DNA of 38,665 bases, taken from NCBI RefSeq assembly GCF_001552175.1, contig NZ_BCQR01000104.1, forward strand, positions 1 through 38,665, written 5' to 3'. The notes below the pieces were generated by a model. That model did not search any database, was not told the origin of the DNA, and was given only the letters and a program-made list of their open reading frames with translations. The first letter of the stretch is position 1. Each line of letters starts with the position of its first letter. Both the position numbers and the translations under genes were made by a program. The DNA is from Actinomadura kijaniata NBRC 14229 (lineage in GTDB: Bacteria > Actinomycetota > Actinomycetes > Streptosporangiales > Streptosporangiaceae). Shown here one piece after another: positions 16,120 to 23,946 of this stretch.

Positions 16120-16473
16120 GTGGTGCGAACGCGAGAGTTGGCGGGGATGACCGGCGGCGCGGTGGACTCGTACGCGCTGCTGCTGGCCGCCGTGCCCGAA
16201 CGGGTGCGCCGTTCGTTCCGCGACCGGCTGCTCGGCCCGCTGGAGGAGTACGACGGCGGACGCAACGCCGAACTCGTGCACACGCTGGAGGTCTTCCTGG
16301 CCTGTTCGGGCTCCTGGAACCGGACGGCGGCACGGCTGCATGTCCATGTGAACACACTTCGGTACCGAATCCGCCGAATAGAGGAGCTGACCGGGCGGGA
16401 TCTCGGCACACTGGAAGATCGAGTCGATTTCTTCCTCGCCCTGCGCGCGACGCGCCCGGCGGGGACCTCGTAG
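16120..16473 (+). CDS. Stand-alone PucR-type helix-turn-helix protein
   Basis: A 117-residue protein consisting almost only of the C-terminal HTH domain of the PucR/CdaR family. LVHTLEVFLACSGSWNRTAA followed by RLHVHVNTLRYRIRRIEELTG is the family's DNA-binding signature. Typical PucR proteins are over 400 residues with N-terminal sensory domains, which are absent; upstream DNA is divergent promoter, so this is not a simple frameshift remnant. GTG 16120 is placed 5 bases after TATAGC and may be leaderless. ATG 16147 is an alternative start. Its position next to uraH and a purine permease suggests control of purine catabolism. A 15-base gap to the XRE-TPR gene suggests an operon. Confidence 0.8.
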   Translation: MVRTRELAGMTGGAVDSYALLLAAVPERVRRSFRDRLLGPLEEYDGGRNAELVHTLEVFLACSGSWNRTAARLHVHVNTLRYRIRRIEELTGRDLGTLEDRVDFFLALRATRPAGTS

Positions 16474-16488
16474 GCGGGTGGTCGAAGG

Positions 16489-17787
16489 ATGGATCGGGAG
16501 ACTCTCGGGCAGCGGATCCGTGCGCTGCGGGTGCGGCAGGGGGTGAGCCAGGCGCAGCTCGCGTTCCCCGAGCTGTCCGACAGCTACATCTCGCTGATCG
16601 AGAGCGACAAGCGGGTGCCGGCGCCCAGCGTCATCGAACTGCTGGCGGTCAAGCTGAACTGCTCGGCGACCTATCTGGTCAGCGGCGTCAGCGAGGATGT
16701 GGTCGACGAGCTGCGGGTCACCCTCGACTACGCCGAGATCGCGCTGCTGGGCGGCGCGGCGGCCGAGGCGCGCGACCGGTTCGCCGAGGTGCTGTCCAAC
16801 GCCGACGCGGTGGCGCTGCCGGAGATGCTGCACCAGGCGCGCTGGGGCCACGCGCTGGCGCTGGAGGCGACCGGCGACCTGGAGCACGCGATCGAGGAGC
16901 TGCGCGCCCTGACCGCCGAGGCGTCGGCCGAGGCCGACCTCGACCACTGGGCGCGGGTGCACGTCGCGCTCAGCCGCTGCCTGCGCGAACGCGGCGACAT
17001 CAGCGCGGGCGTGGCGGTCGCCGACGACGCGCTGCGGCACCTGGTGGCGACCGGGGCCGACTCCACCGACGCGGCCGTCCACCTGGGCGCGGCGCTGCTG
17101 GCGGCGTTCATCGAGCGCGGCGACCTGGTGCGGGCCCGGCAGCTGGCCGCCCAGCTCGTCGAGCGCGCCGACCGCGTCGGCGGCCCGCGCGCCCGGATGG
17201 CCGCCTACCGCGAGGCCGCCTACGTCGCCGAGGTGCGCGGCGAGTACGAGGAGGGCGTGACCCTCGCCGAACGCGCCCTGGCCCTGGCCGGGGAGGACGA
17301 CGACCCGCGCGCGCTGGCGCGGCTGCGCGTCACCTACGCCGGGCTGCTGCTGCGCGCCCGCCCCGACCGCGCCGGACAGGCCCACGAGCTGCTCACCCAG
17401 GTCCGCGCCGAGATCGGCGCGAGCGCGGCGGGCGAGACCGACGTCGCCCGGTGCCTGACCGAGCTGGCGCGCGCCGAGACCGCCCTCGGCCGTCCCGCCG
17501 AGGCGGTCGCGCTGGCCGACCAGGCCCTGGACCTGCTGGGCGAGGCCCCGCGCCGGGCGACCGCCGCCGCGCTGACGGTGCTCGGCGAGGCGCGGGTGCG
17601 GCAGGGCCGCCGGGAGGAGGCGGTGACGTCGCTGACCCGCGCCGCGACCTGCCTGGAGGAGATGGAGTCCTCCCGCGAGGCCGCGCAGGCGTGGTTCGAC
17701 CTGGCCGAGCTGCTGGCCGAGACCGACGTCGCCGACGAGCCCCGGATGGCCGCCTACCGGCGCGCCCTCACCTGCGCCGGGGTGTAG
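16489..17787 (+). CDS. XRE-family regulator with TPR repeats
   Basis: A 432-residue regulator. An XRE-type HTH is at about residues 5-65 (LGQRIRALRVRQGVSQAQLA, then SDSYISLIESDKRVP and IELLAVKLNCSATYLVSG). It is followed by a long all-helical region of TPR-like repeats, seen in ARWGHALALEATGDLEHAIE, YREAAYVAEVRGEYEEGVTL, ELARAETALGRPAEAVALAD and GEARVRQGRREEAVTSLTRA. Such proteins often sense a peptide or partner protein in the TPR cup. ATG 16489 is immediately preceded by GAAGG. It follows the PucR-type gene by 15 bases and may be co-transcribed with it. The target genes are unknown. Confidence 0.88.
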   Translation: MDRETLGQRIRALRVRQGVSQAQLAFPELSDSYISLIESDKRVPAPSVIELLAVKLNCSATYLVSGVSEDVVDELRVTLDYAEIALLGGAAAEARDRFAEVLSNADAVALPEMLHQARWGHALALEATGDLEHAIEELRALTAEASAEADLDHWARVHVALSRCLRERGDISAGVAVADDALRHLVATGADSTDAAVHLGAALLAAFIERGDLVRARQLAAQLVERADRVGGPRARMAAYREAAYVAEVRGEYEEGVTLAERALALAGEDDDPRALARLRVTYAGLLLRARPDRAGQAHELLTQVRAEIGASAAGETDVARCLTELARAETALGRPAEAVALADQALDLLGEAPRRATAAALTVLGEARVRQGRREEAVTSLTRAATCLEEMESSREAAQAWFDLAELLAETDVADEPRMAAYRRALTCAGV

Positions 17788-17791
17788 GGGT

Positions 17792-17842
17792 CCGCCGAAA
17801 GCACGGATCCACCGAAAGCACGGATCCGCCGGAAGCACGAGG
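17792..17842. repeat. Three tandem 17-bp repeats
   Basis: Units at 17792-17808 (CCGCCGAAAGCACGGAT), 17809-17825 (one change) and 17826-17842 (one change in the core, different last bases). They start 4 bases after the XRE-TPR stop and precede the DUF5685 gene. A GATAAT hexamer follows at 17879-17884 and may be the promoter of the next gene, so the repeats could be binding sites or a slippage product. Confidence 0.8.
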
Positions 17843-17918
17843 CCGGACGGAACCGCTCCGCCGATGATCGCGTCCGTGGATAATGTCGCGATCGTTCGAG
17901 TAGGGGAGTCCTCGGTAA

Positions 17919-19196
17919 ATGTTCGGAATCGTCCGGCCCTGCCGCCATGTCCTGTGCGGGTCGCTGTTCGAGGACTGGATGGCGCACCTGTGCGGGCTGT
18001 GCCTGACACTGCGCGACCAGCACGGCCAGTCCGCGCGGCTGGTCACCAACTACGACGGCCTGCTGGTGTCGGTGCTGGTCGAGGCGCAGGCCCCGGACCT
18101 GTCGCCGCGCCGCAAGGCCGGGCCGTGCGCGCTGCGCGGCATGAAGCCCGCGCAGGTCGTCTCGGCCCGCGCGCAGGGTGCGCAGCTGGCGGCCGCCGCG
18201 TCGCTGCTGCTGGCGGCCGGCAAGACCCGGGACCACGTCGCCGACGGTGACGGACCCTACGACCGGCGCCTGGTCGCGGCGGCGGCCGAACGCGTGGCGG
18301 CCCGCTGGGACCGCGCCGGGGCGCGCACCGGCACGGCCGTCGGCTTCGACCCGGCCGTGCTGCGCGACGCCGTCGCCCGCCAGCCCCTGCTGGAACGTGC
18401 CAGCGGCCTGTCGCTGCTGGACCTGACCGAGCCGACCGAGACCGCCGTGGCCGCCGTGTTCGCCCACACCGCCGTCCTGGCTGGCCGGGAGGGCAACGCC
18501 GAGACCCTCGCCGAGGCGGGCCGCTTCTTCGGCCGCCTGGCGCACCTGGTCGACGCCGTCGAGGACGTCGCCGAGGACATGGAGGCCGGGGCCTACAACC
18601 CGCTGCTGGCCACCGGCACCACCCCCGCCGAGGCCCGCCGCCACTGCGAGGACGCCCTGCACGGCCTGCACCTGGCGCTCGCCGACGCCGAGTTCGAGGA
18701 CCGGCGGCTGGTCCGCGCGCTGCTGGACCGCGAGGTGCGGCGTTCGGTGGACCGGGTCTTCGCCGCCTATCCCGGCGGGCCGCCGCCGCAGGGCCCCTAC
18801 GGGCACCAGAACCCCTACGGCCACCAGGGGCACGGAGCGTACCCGCCGCCCCCGCCGCACGCTGCCGGAGGTGGCGGCTGGGGGCCTCCGCCCGGCGGCC
18901 ACGGCGGCTACGGCGGCGGGGGACACGGCGGCGGGGGCCACGGGCACGGCCGCAAGGGTCCCCGGCCGTCCTTTCCGGTGCCCTGCCTGGTGTTCAGCTT
19001 CGCGACCTGCCCCACCTGCGGCCTGCACCAGCCGGAGTGGGCCAAGTACCACGGCAGGAAGTGGGACGACCGCTGCTGGGTGACCCGGCACTGCGACGAC
19101 TGCTGCGACTGCCCCAACTGCGGTGACTGCGGCGACTGCTGCAAGTGCTGCGACTGCTGCAAGTGCGACGGGTGCTGCTGCGACTGCGGCGCCTGA
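17919..19196 (+). CDS. DUF5685 family protein with cysteine-rich tail
   Basis: A 425-residue protein of unknown function. Residues 1-283 match the actinobacterial DUF5685 family by its N-terminus (MFGIVRPCRH, MAHLCGLCLTLRDQHG, LVTNYDGLLVSVLVEAQ). Cys8/Cys13 and Cys25/Cys28 could hold a metal. An acidic LVDAVEDVAEDMEAG segment recalls the Asp-rich helix of class I isoprenoid synthases, which is only a resemblance. Residues 284-352 are a Pro/Gly/His linker with about eight His. From residue 353 on there are 21 cysteines, 17 of them in the last 34 residues, mixed with Asp and Lys in CC, CxC and CxxC spacing. This looks like a soft-metal or Zn/Cu-binding tail. GGGGAG at 17903-17908 is the ribosome site. 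No signal peptide is seen. Confidence 0.85.
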   Translation: MFGIVRPCRHVLCGSLFEDWMAHLCGLCLTLRDQHGQSARLVTNYDGLLVSVLVEAQAPDLSPRRKAGPCALRGMKPAQVVSARAQGAQLAAAASLLLAAGKTRDHVADGDGPYDRRLVAAAAERVAARWDRAGARTGTAVGFDPAVLRDAVARQPLLERASGLSLLDLTEPTETAVAAVFAHTAVLAGREGNAETLAEAGRFFGRLAHLVDAVEDVAEDMEAGAYNPLLATGTTPAEARRHCEDALHGLHLALADAEFEDRRLVRALLDREVRRSVDRVFAAYPGGPPPQGPYGHQNPYGHQGHGAYPPPPPHAAGGGGWGPPPGGHGGYGGGGHGGGGHGHGRKGPRPSFPVPCLVFSFATCPTCGLHQPEWAKYHGRKWDDRCWVTRHCDDCCDCPNCGDCGDCCKCCDCCKCDGCCCDCGA

Positions 19197-19202
19197 TCCT
19201 TG

Positions 19203-19221
19203 ACCAAGCGTCTGCTTGGGT
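19203..19221. promoter_or_regulatory. Palindromic operator upstream of acyl-CoA ligase
   Basis: ACCAAGCGTCTGCTTGGGT contains perfect arms CCAAGC (19204-19209) and GCTTGG (19214-19219) around GTCT. It lies 6 bases after the DUF5685 stop and 14 bases before the ligase GTG. The form resembles TetR-type operators found before lipid-catabolism genes in actinobacteria. No TetR gene is adjacent, so the regulator would be encoded elsewhere. Confidence 0.6.
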
Positions 19222-19235
19222 GAGAACCTCGCGGC

Positions 19236-20894
19236 GTGGCGCACGCGACCTTCGCGGAAGTACTGGCGGCCCGGGCCGGGGATCCCCGTCCGGGCCTGCT
19301 CTTCGAGGACGAGGTCCACACCTGGGACGAGGTGGTCCGGGCGGCCCGCGCCAGGGCCGCGCTGCTCCCCGCCCTGTGCCCCGCCCCCGAGGGCCGTCCC
19401 CGGCACGTGGGGGTGCTGCTGGAGAACGTCCCCGAGTACGTCTTCTGGATCGGCGCGGCGGCGTTCGCCGGGGCCACCCTGGTCGGGATCAACCCCACCC
19501 GGCGCGGCGCCGGGCTGGCCGCCGACATCCGGCACACCGACTGCGACCTGATCGTCACCGACACCGCCCACGCCGCCCTGCTCGACGGCCTGGACACCGG
19601 CGTCCCCGCCGACCGCGTCCTGCTGACCGGCACCGGTGCCCACCGCGCGGCCCCGCCCGGGGACGCCCCCGAACCCGACCTGGCCGCGATCTCCCCGTCC
19701 GACCGGCTGCTGCTGCTGTTCACCTCCGGCTCCACCGGCCGCCCCAAGGCCGTCGTGTGCGGCCAGGGGAGGCTGGCGGCCATCGCCGCCCGCGCCGACC
19801 TGATGGGGCTCACCCGCGACTCGGTCACCTACTGCGCGATGCCGCTGTTCCACGGCAACGCGATCATGGCGAACCTGGCGATGGCCACCGCGACCGGCGC
19901 GACCGTCGCGCTGCGCCGCCGCTTCTCCGCCTCCGGCTTCCTGCCCGACGTCCGCCGCTACGGCGTGACCTACTTCAACTACGTCGGCCGCGCCCTGGCC
20001 TACATCCTGGCCACCCCCGAACGGCCCGGCGACGCCGACAACCCCCTCCGGGCGGCGTTCGGGACCGAGGCGTCCGGGCAGGACATGGCCCGCTTCGCCG
20101 CGCGCTTCGGCTGCCGCGTCATCGAGGGCTACGGCTCCAGCGAGGGGGCCATCGCCCTGCACAAGGTCCCCGGGACGCCGCCCGACGCCCTCGGCCTGCC
20201 CCAGCACGGCGTCGAGGTCGCCGTCTGCGACCCCGCCACCGGCGCGGAGTGCCCGCGCGCCCGGTTCGGCCCCGACGGCGGGCTGCTGAACCCCGGCGAG
20301 GCGATCGGCGAGATCGTCGGGCTGAACGTCGCCGCCGCGTTCGAGGGCTACTACGACGACCCCGCGGCCGACGCCGAACGCGTCCGCGACGGCCGCTACT
20401 GGAGCGGCGACCTCGGCTACCGCGACGCCGACGGCTACTTCTACTTCGCCGGGCGCGGCACCGACCGGCTGCGCGTGGACAGCGAGAACTTCGCCGCCGC
20501 GCCCGTCGAACGCGTCCTGGCCCGGTGGGACCCGGTGGTGATGTGCGCGGTGTACCCCGTTCCCGACCCCCGGACGGGCGACCAGGTGATGGCGGCCCTG
20601 GAGCTGCGCGGGGAGTTCGATCCCGAGGAGTTCGCGCGGTTCCTGGAGGCCCAGCCGGACCTGGGCACCAAGTGGGCGCCGCGGTTCGTGCGGATCGTCG
20701 GGGAGATGCCGCTGACGGCCACCGGCAAGGTCGACAAACGGCCGCTGCGCCGCGCCCGCTGGGAGGCGACGGGACGGGTCTGGTGGCGTCCCGGCCGCGA
20801 CCTCTCCTACGAGCCCCTGACGCCGGAGCGGGCGGCCGGGTGGGACGCCGCGTTCGCCGCCCACGGCCGCGCCCACGTCCTGGACACGCTGTGA
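19236..20894 (+). CDS. Acyl-CoA synthetase (AMP-forming), FadD17-like
   Basis: A 552-residue ANL-superfamily ligase that adenylates a carboxylic acid and transfers it to CoA. Core motifs are LLLFTSGSTGRPKAVV (A3), YGSSEG (A5), YWSGDLGYRDADGYFYFAGR (A7-A8) and the C-terminal TGKVDKRPLR with the catalytic Lys. The SENFAAAPVE hinge replaces the more usual GENI-type sequence. GTG 19236 gives a normal N-terminus. Overall features resemble the FadD17-type ligases tied to lipid or sterol side-chain use in actinobacteria, but the substrate cannot be read from the sequence. No other beta-oxidation genes are adjacent. The palindrome at 19203-19221 suggests regulated expression. Confidence 0.9.
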   Translation: MAHATFAEVLAARAGDPRPGLLFEDEVHTWDEVVRAARARAALLPALCPAPEGRPRHVGVLLENVPEYVFWIGAAAFAGATLVGINPTRRGAGLAADIRHTDCDLIVTDTAHAALLDGLDTGVPADRVLLTGTGAHRAAPPGDAPEPDLAAISPSDRLLLLFTSGSTGRPKAVVCGQGRLAAIAARADLMGLTRDSVTYCAMPLFHGNAIMANLAMATATGATVALRRRFSASGFLPDVRRYGVTYFNYVGRALAYILATPERPGDADNPLRAAFGTEASGQDMARFAARFGCRVIEGYGSSEGAIALHKVPGTPPDALGLPQHGVEVAVCDPATGAECPRARFGPDGGLLNPGEAIGEIVGLNVAAAFEGYYDDPAADAERVRDGRYWSGDLGYRDADGYFYFAGRGTDRLRVDSENFAAAPVERVLARWDPVVMCAVYPVPDPRTGDQVMAALELRGEFDPEEFARFLEAQPDLGTKWAPRFVRIVGEMPLTATGKVDKRPLRRARWEATGRVWWRPGRDLSYEPLTPERAAGWDAAFAAHGRAHVLDTL

Positions 20895-20987
20895 TCGCGC
20901 TGTTCCCGCCCCCCGCCCCCCGCATCGCGCCGCGTAAGTAGGGTTGGGAAGGCCCGTCCGACCCGATCTGGAGAATTCCGGCCTCCC

Positions 20988-21590
20988 ATGATGACCAAGA
21001 GACTGCCGTCGCGGCGGCCCGCGTTGCTGGCGGGGCTGCTCGCCGTGTTCCTGGCCGCCCTCGGCGGCCTGTTCGCCGCGCCCGCGTCGGCGCACACGAG
21101 GCTGATCAGCAGCACGCCCGGCAAGGACGCCACCGCCGCGAACGTGACCGAGGTCGCGCCGGTGTTCAGCGACCGGATCCGCGCCGCGAAGGTCGTGGTC
21201 CGGAACGAGGAGGGCGAGGAGTTCCAGACCGGGGACGCCGCGCGGTCCGACCGGACCGTCACCCAGCCGCTCGAGCGCGCGCTGCCCCCCGGGAGGTACA
21301 CCGTCGCCTGGCGGGTCGTCGGCGAGGACGGGCACCCGATCCAGAACGAGGACCTGGCGTTCACCGCCGAGGAGGGCCGGGCCACGGCCACCCCCACCGC
21401 GAGCGCCGCTCCCACCACCCCCGCCCCGCACGGCACGCCCGCCAGGGCCGTGAGCGCGCCGGAGAAGAAGTCCTCCGGCGCCGTGACCTGGGTGATGATC
21501 GGCATCGGCGGGCTGCTCGGCATCGGGATCGGGATGCTGATCGTGTTCCGCGCCAGGCGCCGGCACCCGATGGGCGGCAAGGGTGAGTAG
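20988..21590 (+). CDS. copC: Copper-binding CopC-domain protein, membrane anchored
   Basis: A 200-residue protein with a Sec signal peptide ending ASA (residues 1-35), so the mature protein starts His-Thr. This N-terminal His together with Asp114 and His116 in DGHP forms the classic Cu(II) site of CopC. After an Ala/Thr/Pro linker, one membrane helix (about 164-187) and a basic tail anchor it on the outer face of the membrane. The gene overlaps the next one by 8 bases, so the CopC and CopD-CtaG proteins are made together and probably pass copper across the membrane toward cytochrome oxidase assembly. Confidence 0.93.
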   Translation: MMTKRLPSRRPALLAGLLAVFLAALGGLFAAPASAHTRLISSTPGKDATAANVTEVAPVFSDRIRAAKVVVRNEEGEEFQTGDAARSDRTVTQPLERALPPGRYTVAWRVVGEDGHPIQNEDLAFTAEEGRATATPTASAAPTTPAPHGTPARAVSAPEKKSSGAVTWVMIGIGGLLGIGIGMLIVFRARRRHPMGGKGE

Positions 21591-23628
21591 CGCCACCGCG
21601 CCCCGCGTCGTCCGCTCCGTGGTCACCGCGGGCGCGGCCGCCCTGGCGGCGGCCGTCGTCGTGCTGGTGGCCGGGCTGGTGCTGGGCGGCGCGGTCGCCG
21701 AGAAGGTCATCCCCGGCCTGGCCGACGCGGGCGCGCTGACCCGCTGGGGCCTGCCGCTGTCGCGGATGCTGATGGACCTGACCGCCGCCGTGACCGTCGG
21801 CGCGCTGGTCGCCGCCGTGGCGCTGCTGCCGCTGGAGGGCGGCCGGGGCGCGACCCGGCTGTCGGAGGACGGCACCGCCTACGTCCGGGCCGCGTCGTGG
21901 CTGGCCGCCGCCTGGGCCGTCGCCGCCGCCGCGACGCTGGTGTTCACCGTCTCCGACGTGCTGGGCCAGCCGGTCACCGAGGTCGTCGCGGGCAGCGAGC
22001 TCAGCAGCTACGTCGGCCAGCTTCCGCAGGGCACCGCGCTGATGCTGGTGGTGCTGCTGTCGGTGGTGGTGGCGCTGCTGGCGCGGACCGCCGCCTCGCC
22101 CGGCGCGGGCGCGGGCCTGCTGGCGCTGGCCGTGATCGCGCTGCTGCCGCCCCCGCTGACCGGCCACTCGGCCTCGGCCGCCAACCACTCGGTCGCCGTC
22201 ACCGGCGTCGCGCTGCACGTGATGGCGGTCGCGCCGTGGGTCGGCGGCCTGGTCGTCGTCGGCGTCCACGCGCTCAGCGGACGCGACCGCCTGGACGTCA
22301 TGGCCGACCGGTTCAGCCGGATGGCGCTGTGGTGCTACATCGTCGTCGGCGCCAGCGGCCTCGTGAACGTCATCGCCCGCCTGCCCGACCCGACCGAGCT
22401 GCTGACCACGGACTACGGGCGGCTGGCCCTCGGCAAGATCGTGCTGTTCGCCGTGCTGGGCGTGTTCGGCTGGTGGCACCGGGGCCGCACGCTGCCCGCC
22501 CTCGCCGAGCGCAGGCCGTGGGCGTTCACCCGGCTCGCCGTGGTCGAGACCGCGATCATGTCGGCGACCATGGGCCTGGCGGTCGCGCTGGCCCGCACCG
22601 CGCCGCCCGCGCCCGCCGAGGAGGAGAGCCCGGTCAAGGCCCTCATCGGCTACGACATGCCGCCCGCGATCACGCCGGGGCGGCTGGCGACGCTGTGGAC
22701 GTTCGACTTCTTCTTCGCGGCGCTGGTCCTCGCCCTCGGCGGCCTCTACCTGGCCGGGGTGGTCCGCCTGCGCAGGCGCGGCGACTCCTGGCCGGTCATG
22801 CGGACCGTCGCCTGGTTCGTCGGGCTGCTCACCATCGTGGTCGTCACCCAGACCGGCATCGCCCGGTACGCGCCGATCCTGTTCAGCGTCCACATGGTCC
22901 AGCACATGGTGCTGAACATGCTCACGCCGATCTTCCTGGTGGCGGGCGCGCCGGCCACCCTGGCGCTGCGCGCCCTCAAACCCGCCAGGGTCCGGGGCGA
23001 CCGGGGGCCGCGCGAGTGGCTGACGGCGATCCTGCACAGCCGCTACGTCGCGGTCATCGCGCACCCGGCCGTCGCCACGATCATCTTCGTGGTGTCGACG
23101 TTCGCGCTGTACTTCACGCCGCTGTTCGAGGCCGCGATGCGCAACCACCTCGGGCACATCGCGATGATGGTGCACTTCTTCGCCTCCGGCGCGCTGTTCT
23201 TCTGGGTGCTGATCGGCGTGGACCCCGCCCCCCGCAAGCTGCCCTACCCGGGGCGGATCCTGCTGCTGTTCGTCACGATGCCGTTCCACGCGTTCTTCGG
23301 CATCGCCCTGATGAACCTCGGCGAGCCCCTCGCCCGCGCCTGGTACACCGCCGTCCACCCCGACTGGGGCACCTCGATCATCAAGGACCAGCACACCGGC
23401 GGCGCGATCGCCTGGGGCTTCGGGGAGATCCCGACGTTCATCGTGCTGCTCTTCCTGGCGTTCCAGTGGTTCTTCGACGACCAGCGCCAGGCCCGCCGCC
23501 AGGACCGCAAGGCCGACCGCGCCGCCGCCCGGGGCGAGGACTCCCCGGAGCAGGACGAGCTGGCCGCCTACAACGCGCGCCTGGCGAAGCTGGCCGAGCG
23601 CGACGAGGAACGCAAGAACAAACAATGA
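21583..23628 (+). CDS. CopD-CtaG fusion, copper transport and cytochrome oxidase assembly
   Basis: A 681-residue polytopic membrane protein. The N-terminal part (to about residue 330) is CopD-like: paired helices with SRMLMDLTAAVTVGALVAAV, the conserved NHSVAVTGVALHVMAVAPWV histidines and RLALGKIVLFAVLGVFGWWH. The C-terminal part (about 365-640) is a caa3_CtaG domain with FSVHMVQHMVLNMLTPIFLV, FALYFTPLFEAAMRNHLGH, the HFFASGALFFWVLIGVDP region and the WGFGEIPTF motif. The last 50 residues are charged and cytosolic. GTG 21583 overlaps the copC end. The fusion joins copper import (CopD) to oxidase copper-site assembly (CtaG), a known actinobacterial arrangement. The stop is followed at once by the hairpin array. 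Confidence 0.92.
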   Translation: MSSATAPRVVRSVVTAGAAALAAAVVVLVAGLVLGGAVAEKVIPGLADAGALTRWGLPLSRMLMDLTAAVTVGALVAAVALLPLEGGRGATRLSEDGTAYVRAASWLAAAWAVAAAATLVFTVSDVLGQPVTEVVAGSELSSYVGQLPQGTALMLVVLLSVVVALLARTAASPGAGAGLLALAVIALLPPPLTGHSASAANHSVAVTGVALHVMAVAPWVGGLVVVGVHALSGRDRLDVMADRFSRMALWCYIVVGASGLVNVIARLPDPTELLTTDYGRLALGKIVLFAVLGVFGWWHRGRTLPALAERRPWAFTRLAVVETAIMSATMGLAVALARTAPPAPAEEESPVKALIGYDMPPAITPGRLATLWTFDFFFAALVLALGGLYLAGVVRLRRRGDSWPVMRTVAWFVGLLTIVVVTQTGIARYAPILFSVHMVQHMVLNMLTPIFLVAGAPATLALRALKPARVRGDRGPREWLTAILHSRYVAVIAHPAVATIIFVVSTFALYFTPLFEAAMRNHLGHIAMMVHFFASGALFFWVLIGVDPAPRKLPYPGRILLLFVTMPFHAFFGIALMNLGEPLARAWYTAVHPDWGTSIIKDQHTGGAIAWGFGEIPTFIVLLFLAFQWFFDDQRQARRQDRKADRAAARGEDSPEQDELAAYNARLAKLAERDEERKNKQ

Positions 23629-23636
23629 GAACCACA

Positions 23637-23870
23637 TCGCACGGCTGCGCCGCGCTGTAGGGGCATGAGGCCATTGCGCGGCTGCGCCGCGCTGTAAGGG
23701 GCACGGGAGCCGTTGCGTGGCTGCGCCGCGCTGTGGGGGGCATGAGGCCGTTGCGTGGCTGCGCTGTGCTGTAAGGGGCACAGGAGCCGTTGCGCGGCTG
23801 CGTCGTGCTGTTGCGCGGCTGCGCCGCGCTGTGGGGGCGCGGGAGTCGTCGCACGGCTGCGCCTTGTGGT
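23637..23870 (+). repeat. Array of seven hairpin-forming 37-39-bp units
   Basis: The 318-base stretch between the ctaG stop and the next gene is mostly filled by seven copies of a unit with core GCGCGGC-TGC-GCCGCGC, a 7-bp stem with a 3-base loop. Cores begin at 23639, 23676, 23715, 23753, 23792, 23813 and 23851, giving spacings of 37, 39, 38, 39, 21 and 38. The spacers alternate between two types, one with GGGGCATGAGGCC and one with AAGGGGCACGGGAGCC, so the larger unit is a dimer of about 77 bp. Core changes are nearly all C to T and keep pairing as G-U if read as plus-strand RNA. The remainder up to 23946 presumably holds the promoter of the kinase gene. Function is unknown. Confidence 0.85.
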
Positions 23871-23946
23871 GGATCCCCCGGGTGGGGGAGTGGGCCCGTC
23901 GTCCCGGGTGAGGACGGCGGGTTCCGTGCTCTGCGAGGATCGGGGG

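Noticed and set aside
17919..19196. DUF5685 Cys tail as a lanthipeptide or other RiPP precursor
   Set aside because: The tail is fused to a 350-residue protein, lacks Ser/Thr partners and a leader-type cleavage site, and no modification enzyme is nearby; metal binding fits better.
17754..21875. A 1373-codon open frame on the minus strand
   Set aside because: It lies antisense to four well-supported genes (XRE-TPR end, DUF5685, acyl-CoA ligase, copC) and shows low-complexity composition only.
23637..23870. CRISPR array
   Set aside because: The intervening segments are near-identical and alternate between two types, the repeats are GC hairpins only, and no cas gene is in the window.
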